Assembly: GCA_021812385.1 (NCBI GenBank) | Contig: JAKANO010000001.1 | Coordinates: 62,001-126,000 of the forward strand | Reading direction: 5' to 3' | Length of the DNA: 64,000 nt | From: Pseudomonadota bacterium | Lineage (GTDB): Bacteria; Pseudomonadota; Gammaproteobacteria; Burkholderiales; Thiobacteraceae | Shown: positions 9,804 through 17,177 of the stretch, piece after piece | Position numbering within the stretch: position 1 is the first letter of the stretch | Layout: the number at the start of each line of letters is the position of its first letter | Program-made: the position numbers and the translations under genes | The notes under the pieces: model-generated | What the model was told of the DNA's origin: nothing | Databases searched by the model: none | Seen by the model: the letters and a program-made list of their open reading frames with translations, nothing else

Positions 9804-10703
9804 ATGGCGACAAAAGAATACGCATTTTATCCGGGCTGCTCATCGCAGCCGGGCGCATCGGCATCCAACTACCTCACATCGGTCAACTCGATGTGCAAGA
9901 CTTTGGATATCAAATTAAACGAAATTCCTGATTGGAATTGCTGTGGCGCCTCGATCGGCTACGCCGAAGGCGGCGAGTTGCCGCGTCATGCGATGAACGC
10001 CCGCAATCTGGCCTTGGCCGAGAAAGAACTGGCGGGCCAACCGGTGGTGGCGACTTGCGCCGCATGCTGGCTTTCCGCGCGCGAAACCAAAGAGCGCCTG
10101 GATCACGATGCCACGCTCAAGTCGGATGCGAACGAAGCGCTGAAAGAAGCCGGTTTGCAATACAACGGCACAGCTGAAGTGAAGCACATGGTGGAAGTGC
10201 TGATCGAGGATTTTGGCTATGACGCGCTGAAAAAACCTGTGGTGAAGCCGCTGCAAGGCATGAAATTCGCTGGCTACGTTGGCTGCCAAACCAATCGTCC
10301 ATTCGGCATCCAAGGCGAGTCGTTCGAAAACCCGGTGTATCTCGATAAGCTGGTCGAAACCATGGGCGGTGAGGCCGTGTCCTACGATCAAAAAGTAACC
10401 TGTTGCGGCGGCGCGCTGGCGTTCTCCGAGCCGGAAAAGGCGCAGAAGCAAATCAAAGACATCGTCGAATCAGCCTATGACCACGGCGCTGAGATGATTG
10501 TGACGCCATGCCCGTTGTGCCAAGCCAACGTCGAGATTTATCAGGGCGACGTGAATAAGCGTTATGGCACCAAGTTCAACATCCCGGTGTTGTACTACAG
10601 TCAGCTCATGACGCTTGCTTATGGCGGCTCCGCCAAAGAAGCAGGCTTAGACGGGCAATTGATTAAGGCGACACAATTAGAAGCATTTGCCGCTAAGAAA
10701 TAA
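9804..10703 (+). CDS. hdrB: HdrB-like CCG-domain protein
   Basis: This 299-residue protein has the two CCG domains of HdrB. The first has FYPGC near residue 10 and NCCG near 47; the second has GYVGC near 155, TCCGG near 200 and CPLC near 236. In methanogens these cysteines hold the unusual 4Fe-4S clusters that reduce heterodisulfide. In sulfur-metabolising bacteria the HdrB substrate is uncertain. GGAGA 7 bases upstream supports the ATG at 9804. It is the last operon gene, followed by two hairpins. With HdrC it replaces the membrane subunit QmoC. Confidence 0.9.
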   Translation: MATKEYAFYPGCSSQPGASASNYLTSVNSMCKTLDIKLNEIPDWNCCGASIGYAEGGELPRHAMNARNLALAEKELAGQPVVATCAACWLSARETKERLDHDATLKSDANEALKEAGLQYNGTAEVKHMVEVLIEDFGYDALKKPVVKPLQGMKFAGYVGCQTNRPFGIQGESFENPVYLDKLVETMGGEAVSYDQKVTCCGGALAFSEPEKAQKQIKDIVESAYDHGAEMIVTPCPLCQANVEIYQGDVNKRYGTKFNIPVLYYSQLMTLAYGGSAKEAGLDGQLIKATQLEAFAAKK

Positions 10704-10720
10704 ATCAATGTGTGCTTAAG

Positions 10721-10776
10721 GGAGAAGCTTGCTTCTCCTTGAATCTGGATAGGGCGGTTTAACAACCGCCCTTTCT
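10721..10776 (+). terminator. Tandem hairpins ending the qmo-hdr operon
   Basis: The first hairpin pairs GGAGAAGC (10721-10728) with GCTTCTCC (10731-10738). The second pairs AGGGCGGTT (10751-10759) with AACCGCCCT (10764-10772), with loop TAAC, followed by TTCTTATT. The second has the form of an intrinsic terminator. It lies 48 bases after hdrB and before the next start. Confidence 0.85.
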
Positions 10777-10797
10777 TATTGGTAAAAGGGAATGGCC

Positions 10798-11103
10798 ATG
10801 AAAAATCCAAGCACTTGGGACGAATACCTCGATCTGGTGCATCAAGCCGTGTATGAGATCGATGAGATGCGTGCCTGTATCGACGAAGATGCCGGTGATG
10901 AAGACGCTGAGTTATATGCGCAATTCATCGAGCCGTTGGATATTTATTTGCGGAAATTGTTCGATGATATGACTTCTGGCCGCTATCAATTTCCTAGCGA
11001 TACCGATCTGCCGTTCATGCCGGTGGTGCAGCGGTTTGGGCGCGCCATCCCATTTCGCGTGTTACTGGAAACCATTAATCGCACGCATCGCCAAGGGCTC
11101 TAA
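10798..11103 (+). CDS. Small acidic conserved protein
   Basis: This 101-residue protein is acidic and probably soluble, with no signal peptide or membrane segment. Its first half is rich in Asp and Glu, with a short helical pattern (DEYLDLVHQ, YEIDEMRAC). I recall similar short proteins in other betaproteobacteria, sometimes carrying unsupported secretion-related names; I would not assign a function. There are two possible ATG codons, 10792 and 10798. The AAAGGG stretch just upstream fits the second better. It follows the operon terminator, so it is probably a separate unit despite pointing the same way as the qmo genes. Confidence 0.8.
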   Translation: MKNPSTWDEYLDLVHQAVYEIDEMRACIDEDAGDEDAELYAQFIEPLDIYLRKLFDDMTSGRYQFPSDTDLPFMPVVQRFGRAIPFRVLLETINRTHRQGL

Positions 11104-11330
11104 TCGGGGGTTGTTGCTTTGTTGCATTTTGACACACACGTGCCAAAATAAAGCTTGCATAATCAAGATGACTGCGGTATTTTGCAATCCGCAGGATTTT
11201 CAAGTGGTGTGTAATGTTCGTCGCTGTAACCCCTTCTCGTTGGTCCCTCAGCTCGCCAGCGCTCTGTCTTGATAGTCGTGCACATGGGCGTATGCCCGAT
11301 TTATTTAACTTTTTATAGGACTTTCTCGAC
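11104..11330 (+). promoter_or_regulatory. Long leader region of the cold-shock gene
   Basis: The 227 bases before the cold-shock gene hold no open gene. A small hairpin GGGC/GCCC (around 11286-11297) and an AT-rich stretch just before the start are visible. Cold-shock genes of this family often have long 5' untranslated leaders that change fold with temperature, so part of this region may be such a leader. The promoter is not resolved. Confidence 0.4.
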
Positions 11331-11537
11331 ATGGCAACAGGCACTGTTAAATGGTTTAACGATTCTAAAGGCTTTGGCTTTATTACCCCGGACGGCGGCG
11401 GCGAAGACTTGTTCGCGCACTTTTCCGCAATTCAGGGCAATGGCTTCAAAACCCTGGCGGAAAACCAGAAGGTGAGCTTCGACGTCACCACTGGCCCTAA
11501 AGGCAAACAAGCTTCGAACATTCGCCCAGCAGAGTAA
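11331..11537 (+). CDS. CspA-family cold-shock protein
   Basis: This is a 68-residue single OB-fold nucleic-acid-binding protein. It carries both RNA-binding signatures: KGFGFI (RNP1) near residues 14-19 and DLFAHF (RNP2) near 27-32. Length and sequence are typical for the family. It would act as an RNA chaperone in the cytoplasm. It has a long AT-rich leader and a strong terminator directly after the gene, so it is monocistronic. The upstream GGACT is a weak ribosome site. Which member of the cold-shock family this is, and whether it is cold-induced, cannot be told from sequence. Confidence 0.95.
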   Translation: MATGTVKWFNDSKGFGFITPDGGGEDLFAHFSAIQGNGFKTLAENQKVSFDVTTGPKGKQASNIRPAE

Positions 11538-11555
11538 TTTTTTTGCTCAGAATGC

Positions 11556-11584
11556 AAAAAGCCCGGCTCGCCGGGCTTTTTTTT
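11556..11584. terminator. Bidirectional terminator after the cold-shock gene
   Basis: AAAAAGCCCGGC is followed by a TC loop and GCCGGGCTTTTTTTT. The stem is flanked by A on one side and T on the other, so it can work for the cold-shock gene on the plus strand and for the converging HDOD gene on the minus strand. Confidence 0.9.
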
Positions 11585-11598
11585 CGGTTTTTTTTGCA

Positions 11599-12933
11599 TT
11601 ATTTGGCGACTACGTTCGCCCATTCGATGGCTGCAAGATGTGCGCGGCTGGCGGCGTTCGGGTCAATATTGAGTTGTGCACAGAGCAGCTCGGCCTTGGC
11701 CAGTTGATTGCTTTCAAAGGCTAGCGCCAACTCAAGATAAGGCGCATATCTACCCTCGCGCTGGAGAATGGCGCTAGCAATATCCCTGGGTAAGTTGATG
11801 CGCTTTAGCGCTTGCTCCATCGGGATCCCGAGCAGCGCATCCAGCAGTGTGAAATTTCCCACCACGAAAAGCGCGTTGGCTTCTTTGTCCGGCAGATTGA
11901 TTTGCCCCAGCAGTTCGGTAAGGCGGCCGCGAATGATGGCCGTATTGAGGAGAACCCGTTGTGCCGCAGAAAGATCGATGCCGGCATAAACCAACAGCGA
12001 TAACCAGCGCCAAAGAAACTCATAACCCAGCAGCATGATGGCGTTTCTAATCGAGGCAACTTTATATTGCATGCCGATACCGACGGAGTTGATGTAACAC
12101 AACAGGCTGTAACACAGTGCGACATCGTGCTTGAAGGCATCTTCAATGACCGATATATCCGCTTTATTCATGACCAAATTAAAAATTTCGACAATGCGCG
12201 CGCGCGAAGGGTCGATCCGATTTGAAGCGATGGTTTCGGCTTTAGCAAAAAAATTGCCCTGATACACATCGAACCCGAATTTTTTACAGGCCTCGAAATC
12301 TGCCCGTGTATGAATGTTTCGCGCCAGGCGTACTAAGCCATAGGGCTGGATTGTGCGATCTAGTTTAGCGATGTCTTTTAGATCCAGATGCGCAAAATCA
12401 TAGATGATATGGCTTGCAACGCGCGGTAGTTGAGCCAAGTCCAAGCCCTTATCGGTGCAGGCTTGCGCCAAATGGTGTCCTTGCTTCAGCAAATGCGCGC
12501 AGCGCGCTTCGGCTTCAGGCGAATTCAGAAAAGTCGCAGGATACTCCAGCACAATATTCGAAGATGGTAGCAAATCAACGATATCGCTATCCAGCATGCG
12601 CTCAGGTAGGGTAATCCATCCCTGGCGGCTGCCTAATACAGCTTGGACGCCAAAGTTGTTGAGTGTATCCACAATGAGGCGCGCACTTTGATCTACCGTA
12701 TGGGGCGCTATTTCAGGTAAATCGCCTGCCTGACGAATGAATAGCTGATAGGCGCATACATTTTCCGCTCCATCGAAAATTGGCTGCCGCGCAATGAAAA
12801 CAGTCTTTTGGTCAGCCGGCGCCTGAGGCGTGTCTGGCGCAAGCGAAGGCGAATGGTCGATCGTGGGTTCGCGCCCAGCGTCGTTGTTCTCCGATTCACG
12901 GCGGAAAGCTGAAGTAATCAGATCCCATTTCAT
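11599..12933 (-). CDS. HDOD-domain protein with degenerate EAL domain (YuxH type)
   Basis: This is a 444-residue soluble signalling protein. After a low-complexity N-terminus (1-45), residues 45-245 follow the fold pattern of an EAL domain (FIARQPIFD near 46, then DVYQGNFFAK near 222). The EAL position reads AYQL and the catalytic acidic residues are missing, so phosphodiesterase activity is unlikely. An HDOD domain follows (about 250-420), with helices typical of the family (LCYINSVGIG, IRNAIMLLGYEFLWRW). Such proteins take part in signalling as scaffolds or sensors; the partner is unknown. It converges on the cold-shock gene and shares its terminator. Its upstream region is the AT-rich stretch also used by amt. 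Confidence 0.85.
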   Translation of the reverse strand: MKWDLITSAFRRESENNDAGREPTIDHSPSLAPDTPQAPADQKTVFIARQPIFDGAENVCAYQLFIRQAGDLPEIAPHTVDQSARLIVDTLNNFGVQAVLGSRQGWITLPERMLDSDIVDLLPSSNIVLEYPATFLNSPEAEARCAHLLKQGHHLAQACTDKGLDLAQLPRVASHIIYDFAHLDLKDIAKLDRTIQPYGLVRLARNIHTRADFEACKKFGFDVYQGNFFAKAETIASNRIDPSRARIVEIFNLVMNKADISVIEDAFKHDVALCYSLLCYINSVGIGMQYKVASIRNAIMLLGYEFLWRWLSLLVYAGIDLSAAQRVLLNTAIIRGRLTELLGQINLPDKEANALFVVGNFTLLDALLGIPMEQALKRINLPRDIASAILQREGRYAPYLELALAFESNQLAKAELLCAQLNIDPNAASRAHLAAIEWANVVAK

Positions 12934-13035
12934 GATTGGACGGCTTTCAATTATGTTAGCGTTCTTATGCGGGAATCATCTGTATCGCCTGATTAGAGCC
13001 AATCTTTAATTAATTCGTTTTAATTTAATGTGTTG

Positions 13036-13052
13036 AACACCAAAATGGTGCC
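13036..13052 (+). promoter_or_regulatory. NtrC-type enhancer site 1 for amt
   Basis: AACACCAAAATGGTGCC matches the NtrC palindrome TGCACC-N5-GGTGCA in 9 of 12 specified positions, with a perfect CACC/GGTG core. Its centre is at 13044, about 129 bases before the transcription start predicted from the sigma-54 promoter at 13147. Confidence 0.75.
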
Positions 13053-13065
13053 TTAAAAATATAAA

Positions 13066-13082
13066 AGCACTATAAAGGTGCG
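13066..13082 (+). promoter_or_regulatory. NtrC-type enhancer site 2 for amt
   Basis: AGCACTATAAAGGTGCG has the pattern GCAC-N7-GTGC with one core change. Its centre at 13074 is 30 bases from site 1, about three helical turns, and about 99 bases before the predicted start. The pair resembles the tandem NtrC sites of enterobacterial glnA. Confidence 0.7.
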
Positions 13083-13146
13083 TATTGCTTAAATTTATTC
13101 ATGATTTAAATAATTAAACTTAATTAAAACAATATAATAGTTATTA

Positions 13147-13162
13147 TGGAACAACAATTGCT
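13147..13162 (+). promoter_or_regulatory. Sigma-54 promoter of amt
   Basis: TGGAACAACAATTGCT matches TGGCAC-N5-TTGCW with one mismatch. The invariant GG and GC are separated by exactly 10 bases. The predicted transcription start is near 13173, leaving a leader of about 21 bases with GAGG at 13184-13187 before the GTG start. Confidence 0.8.
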
Positions 13163-13193
13163 TTATTTAGCGCATTTTGGCTTGAGGTGATCA

Positions 13194-14393
13194 GTGGAAA
13201 CACTTAAGGTTGGAACAGATACATTATTTGTATTGTTGGGCGCGATTATGGTGCTGGCCATGCATGCCGGATTCGCCTTTCTCGAATTGGGGACCGTGCG
13301 CCAAAAAAATCAGGTCAATGCGCTGGTCAAAATACTGGTCGATTTTTGTGTCTCAACCATCGCCTATTTCTTTATCGGCTATGGCGTCGCGTACGGCACG
13401 CACTTCATGGTCGGCGCAGAGACGTTGGCCGCAAAGAACGGCTATGAACTGGTCAAATTCTTTTTCCTGTTAACCTTCGCGGCGGCGATTCCGGCCATCG
13501 TCTCCGGCGGCATTGCCGAGCGCGCAAAGTTTTATCCGCAACTCATCGCCACCTTCATGCTCGTCGCCTTGGTTTATCCCTTCTTCGAAGGCATCGCCTG
13601 GCACCAAAATTTTGGCGTGCAAGCTTGGCTAAACAGCCAGTTCGGATTTGAATTTCATGACTTCGCCGGGTCGGTGGTGGTGCACGCGGTGGGTGGTTGG
13701 ATCGGCTTGGCAGCGGTGTTATTGCTAGGCGCGCGCCATGGCCGCTATCGCAAAGATGGCGCGATGGCCGCACATCCACCCTCCAGTATTCCTTTTTTGG
13801 CGCTCGGCGCCTGGGTGCTCACTGTGGGTTGGTTCGGATTTAACGTCATGTCGGCGCAATCGATCGACAAGATCAGCGGCTTGGTCGCGGTGAATTCGCT
13901 CATGGCCATGGTGGGCGGCACCTTGGCTGCGCTGTTGGCGGGCAAGAATGACCCCGGCTTCGTGCATAACGGGCCGCTCGCGGGTCTCGTCGCAGTTTGC
14001 GCCGGCTCCGACATCATGCATCCCGTGGGCGCCCTAGTGACGGGCGGCGTGGCAGGCGGATTATTCGTCTACATGTTTACCCTCACCCAAAACAAATGGA
14101 AGATCGACGACGTGCTCGGCGTATGGCCCTTGCATGGCTTGTGCGGTGCCTGGGGCGGCATTGCTGCCGGTATATTCGGCGCCAAAGCGCTGGGCGGCTT
14201 GGGCGGGGTCAGCTTAGGGTCGCAAGTGGTGGGCACGCTGATGGGCGTCGGCATCGCCCTGATCGGCGGCTTCGCGGTTTATGGCGGTTTAAAACTGGCC
14301 ATCGGCATCCGCCTCGATCAAGAGTCTGAATACAACGGTGCGGATTTGTCGATTCACAAAATATCGGCGACGCCGGAGCGCGAAACGATTTGA
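13194..14393 (+). CDS. amt: Ammonium transporter, Amt family
   Basis: This 399-residue inner-membrane protein has about 11 hydrophobic segments and moves ammonium into the cell as a trimer. The two pore histidines of the family are recognisable in VVVHAVGGW near residue 162 and WPLHGLCG near 308. The GTG start at 13194 has GAGG 6 bases upstream and immediately precedes the first membrane segment. There is no signal peptide. PII normally binds Amt; a glnB gene is in this window at 24839 but is not adjacent. Sigma-54 and NtrC-type sites upstream predict induction when nitrogen is scarce. It converges on the dienelactone hydrolase gene. Confidence 0.93.
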   Translation: METLKVGTDTLFVLLGAIMVLAMHAGFAFLELGTVRQKNQVNALVKILVDFCVSTIAYFFIGYGVAYGTHFMVGAETLAAKNGYELVKFFFLLTFAAAIPAIVSGGIAERAKFYPQLIATFMLVALVYPFFEGIAWHQNFGVQAWLNSQFGFEFHDFAGSVVVHAVGGWIGLAAVLLLGARHGRYRKDGAMAAHPPSSIPFLALGAWVLTVGWFGFNVMSAQSIDKISGLVAVNSLMAMVGGTLAALLAGKNDPGFVHNGPLAGLVAVCAGSDIMHPVGALVTGGVAGGLFVYMFTLTQNKWKIDDVLGVWPLHGLCGAWGGIAAGIFGAKALGGLGGVSLGSQVVGTLMGVGIALIGGFAVYGGLKLAIGIRLDQESEYNGADLSIHKISATPERETI

Positions 14394-14423
14394 GATTTTT
14401 AACGTATTAAAGCCGGCCAGCCT

Positions 14424-15206
14424 TCAACAACTTTGTTGCTGATGACTGGCGGTGTGGGTATTCAGCCCCAGTTGCAATCGCCGCGCAAACAACTCGAACA
14501 TCATCGCCTGGCATATCTCAGCGAGTGCGGGATTGTAGCGATGGCCCTCGTCGCGCATGAAGGCATGCTGCGCATTGAATTCATGCCAGGTGAAATTGAC
14601 TGCGGCATCGGTCAGCGCTTGATAAATAAGCTGACGCCCGGCGGCGGGAATATGCGGATCTTGTTTGCCCCATACCATCAGCATTTCGGCTTTTAGTTCG
14701 GCGAAGCGATCCAGGGTGTTGTCCTGCTTGCCTTTGCCTAAGGTGCGCGAATGCACATCGGTCGCATAGAAACTCACCGCCGCCAGAATCTCCGGGTTCA
14801 TGGCGCAGCGTATGCTCAAATGTCCGCCCAAACAGATGCCGACGCACCCCAAGCGGCCGTTGCAGTCATCCCGCGCCATGAGGTGTTCGATGCAGGCGCG
14901 CGCATCGTCATCGTAGGAGGCGAGGGTCTTCTCGATTTTGTAGCGATTGCCTTTGTCCGTACCTGCTTGATCGTATTCGAACGGGCTGCCGGGCGCTTCA
15001 AAATCATGATAAGTCTCCGGCATGGCAACCACATATCCGTGGCCGGCCAATAGACGCGCCATGCGGGCAATCGGCCCGGTCATTTGGTAAATTTCCGCGA
15101 ATAACACAATGCCCGGGAAACGGCCTGCGGCGGCCGGGCGAAATAGGAAGGTGCGCATCACGCCTTGCGGTGTATTTAAATCGACAAAATCTTCCTGAAT
15201 CAGCAC
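14424..15206 (-). CDS. Dienelactone hydrolase family protein
   Basis: This is a 260-residue cytoplasmic alpha/beta hydrolase. The nucleophile motif is GICLGG near residues 122-127, with cysteine as in dienelactone hydrolase. The likely aspartate lies in GKQDPHIP near 185 and the histidine in AQHAFMRDE near 217. The substrate is unknown; family members cleave lactones or esters. The C-terminal 15 residues are low complexity. It is the last gene of a minus-strand run, starting 23 bases after bioD. Confidence 0.88.
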   Translation of the reverse strand: MLIQEDFVDLNTPQGVMRTFLFRPAAAGRFPGIVLFAEIYQMTGPIARMARLLAGHGYVVAMPETYHDFEAPGSPFEYDQAGTDKGNRYKIEKTLASYDDDARACIEHLMARDDCNGRLGCVGICLGGHLSIRCAMNPEILAAVSFYATDVHSRTLGKGKQDNTLDRFAELKAEMLMVWGKQDPHIPAAGRQLIYQALTDAAVNFTWHEFNAQHAFMRDEGHRYNPALAEICQAMMFELFARRLQLGLNTHTASHQQQSC

Positions 15207-15229
15207 GGCGTCTCCTGCTAGTTAAATTT

Positions 15230-15907
15230 TTAAGTTAATAGAGAAATATCCATGCGCTTTGCAATGCTGCGCGCCTCGGGTACGGCGTTGTGTGGGATGA
15301 CGCCCAGCAGCGGTGCGGCAAGGCACGCTTGCAGCGTTTGCACATTTTCATCGAACAAGGGCATCGCCGGGTCGATGCGATTCGCCACCCAGCCTTGCAG
15401 CTGCAAGCCCTGCGCTTGTATTGCTTGTGCTGTGAGTAAGGCATGGTTAAGACAGCCGAGGCGCATGCCCACGACCATAATCACCGGCAGGTCGAGCTGT
15501 TGCGCCAAGTCGGCGCTGGTCTGCGTGGCGTTGAACGGCACCATCCAGCCGCCCACGCCTTCGACGATGACGAGATCAGCCAATGTCTGCAATTGGCGAA
15601 AGGCGTTCAATATGGGCGCCATCTCGATTTGAATATGGGCTTGCTGAGCCGCCAAATGCGGCGCGACGGCCGCTGGCAGGGCATAGGGGTTGATCCACTC
15701 CCGCGCTGCTTCCACGGAGCTCGCCGCACGTAGGGCTTCTACATCCTCACACAGCATGCCTTGCGCAGAAGACACACAACCCGCGGCGACGGGCTTCATG
15801 CCAAGCACCGATTTTCCCCTTTGGGCGAAAGCATGCAGCAAGGCGCAAGAGATCAGCGTTTTGCCGACACCGGTATCCGTGCCGGTGATGAAAAAAGCAT
15901 TCTGCAT
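15230..15907 (-). CDS. bioD: Dethiobiotin synthetase
   Basis: This 225-residue ATP-dependent carboxylase closes the ureido ring of dethiobiotin, the penultimate step of biotin synthesis. The nucleotide-binding loop GTDTGVGKT lies at residues 8-16, followed by KPVAAGC near 37 and the conserved VEGVGGW near 114. Length is typical. It stands apart from other bio genes, beginning 2 bases after the adenosyltransferase gene and followed by the dienelactone hydrolase gene, so transcription is probably shared with them. Confidence 0.93.
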   Translation of the reverse strand: MQNAFFITGTDTGVGKTLISCALLHAFAQRGKSVLGMKPVAAGCVSSAQGMLCEDVEALRAASSVEAAREWINPYALPAAVAPHLAAQQAHIQIEMAPILNAFRQLQTLADLVIVEGVGGWMVPFNATQTSADLAQQLDLPVIMVVGMRLGCLNHALLTAQAIQAQGLQLQGWVANRIDPAMPLFDENVQTLQACLAAPLLGVIPHNAVPEARSIAKRMDISLLT

Positions 15908-15909
15908 TG

Positions 15910-16458
15910 CTAGCTACGCGGAGCCCACAACACATCCGGCACGCCCAAGGCGCGGTTCAGGGCGCGGCATAATACAAACAATAAATCGGACAAACGATTG
16001 AGGTACATCAGCGCAGCCGTGGACACCGGCTCTTGTTGCGCCAAAGCCGCCAAGCGGCGCTCGGCGCGGCGGCACACCGCGCGCGCAACGTGGCACAAGG
16101 CGGCAGGGCGCGAACCGCCGGGCAAAATAAACTCCTGGAGCGGCGGCATGGCGTCATTCAGCAGATCCAATTCCTGCTCCAAGCGCGTTACCATATCGCT
16201 CGTAATGCGCGTGTAATTTGGAATCGATAATTCGCCACCCAGTTCAAATAACTCATGCTGAATGCGCGTCAGCATGGCGTGCGTTTCGGCGGGTAAATTG
16301 GGTTCTGCCAGGAGTACGCCGAACTGGCTATTCAGTTCGTCGATCGCGCCGAGCGCTTCGATGCGTGGGCTGTGTTTCGCTACCCGTACGCCATCGCCCA
16401 AGCCGGTTGTGCCGTCGTCGCCGGTACGCGTATAAATTTTGCTCAAACGAAATCCCAT
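15910..16458 (-). CDS. Cob(I)alamin adenosyltransferase, PduO type
   Basis: This is a 182-residue enzyme that transfers adenosyl from ATP to cob(I)alamin, making adenosylcobalamin in the cytoplasm. The family ATP-binding start is clear (YTRTGDDGTTGL at residues 9-20), followed by the IEALGAIDELNSQ motif near 35 and CHVARAVCRRAER near 120. I chose the ATG at 16458; a TTG six codons upstream is less likely, since AAAGG lies 10 bases before the ATG. It overlaps nothing but sits 2 bases from bioD, suggesting a joint message. Confidence 0.93.
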   Translation of the reverse strand: MGFRLSKIYTRTGDDGTTGLGDGVRVAKHSPRIEALGAIDELNSQFGVLLAEPNLPAETHAMLTRIQHELFELGGELSIPNYTRITSDMVTRLEQELDLLNDAMPPLQEFILPGGSRPAALCHVARAVCRRAERRLAALAQQEPVSTAALMYLNRLSDLLFVLCRALNRALGVPDVLWAPRS

Positions 16459-16552
16459 TAAATTTGCACCTTTCAAGGTGGAGATGGAAGGCAGTTCGAG
16501 TGCGGCGAGGGCTAGCGCGCCAACGCATGCGAGGCTCGGGTATAGCCCAAGC

Positions 16553-17113
16553 CTAGAATTCGTTTTGCAGCTTTTTGTAACCCTTGACCAGATCGATATT
16601 GGTGCGCGCTACGTCTTCGGAGAAATCCATGGCGGCGGGCGGTACCGATTTGATCTGGCTCAAGTCCGAGTTGGAGTGGATATTGGTGGTGGAGGGGATG
16701 TAGAAATTCTCCGGGACCTCGCAGCCTTCGATCACCGAATTGTGGCGCACCACGGAGCGTTTGCCCACCACACAGTTGAACAGCACCGTATTGAAGCCGA
16801 TGAATACATGATCGCCGACCACGCAGGGGCCATGCACGATGGAGCGGTGGGCGATGGAGGTGAATTCCCCGATCTTGACCAGTCCGCCGGATTTGGAATG
16901 GATCACCACGCCGTCTTGAATATTGGAGTTGGCGCCGATGATGATCGGGTCCATCTCGCCCTTTTCGTTGACTTCATCGGCGCGGATGACGGCATAGGGG
17001 CCAATAAATACGTTTTCGCCAACGATCACTTTGCCGCAAATAATGGCGGTGGTGTCGACGAAGGCGGATTCGGCAATGACGGGCAGGTCGCCGCTAGGAT
17101 TTCTACGGATCAT
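16553..17113 (-). CDS. Gamma-class carbonic anhydrase-like hexapeptide protein
   Basis: The 186-residue protein folds as a left-handed beta-helix judging from hexapeptide-type repeats through residues 20-140. Zinc-ligand histidines of the gamma carbonic anhydrase family are visible in VVIHSKSG near 70 and AHRSIVHGPC near 87-95. Family members hydrate CO2 or have related, sometimes unknown, roles. It lies 64 bases after a SulP transporter on the same strand, which could link both to inorganic carbon handling. That is inference; the protein may also be inactive as an anhydrase. Confidence 0.8.
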   Translation of the reverse strand: MIRRNPSGDLPVIAESAFVDTTAIICGKVIVGENVFIGPYAVIRADEVNEKGEMDPIIIGANSNIQDGVVIHSKSGGLVKIGEFTSIAHRSIVHGPCVVGDHVFIGFNTVLFNCVVGKRSVVRHNSVIEGCEVPENFYIPSTTNIHSNSDLSQIKSVPPAAMDFSEDVARTNIDLVKGYKKLQNEF

Positions 17114-17177
17114 ATTGAGTCTGTTTGGAAGGTCAAAAACAATTTAATTTTACCCCGAACTGGCCGCTGATGAAACG

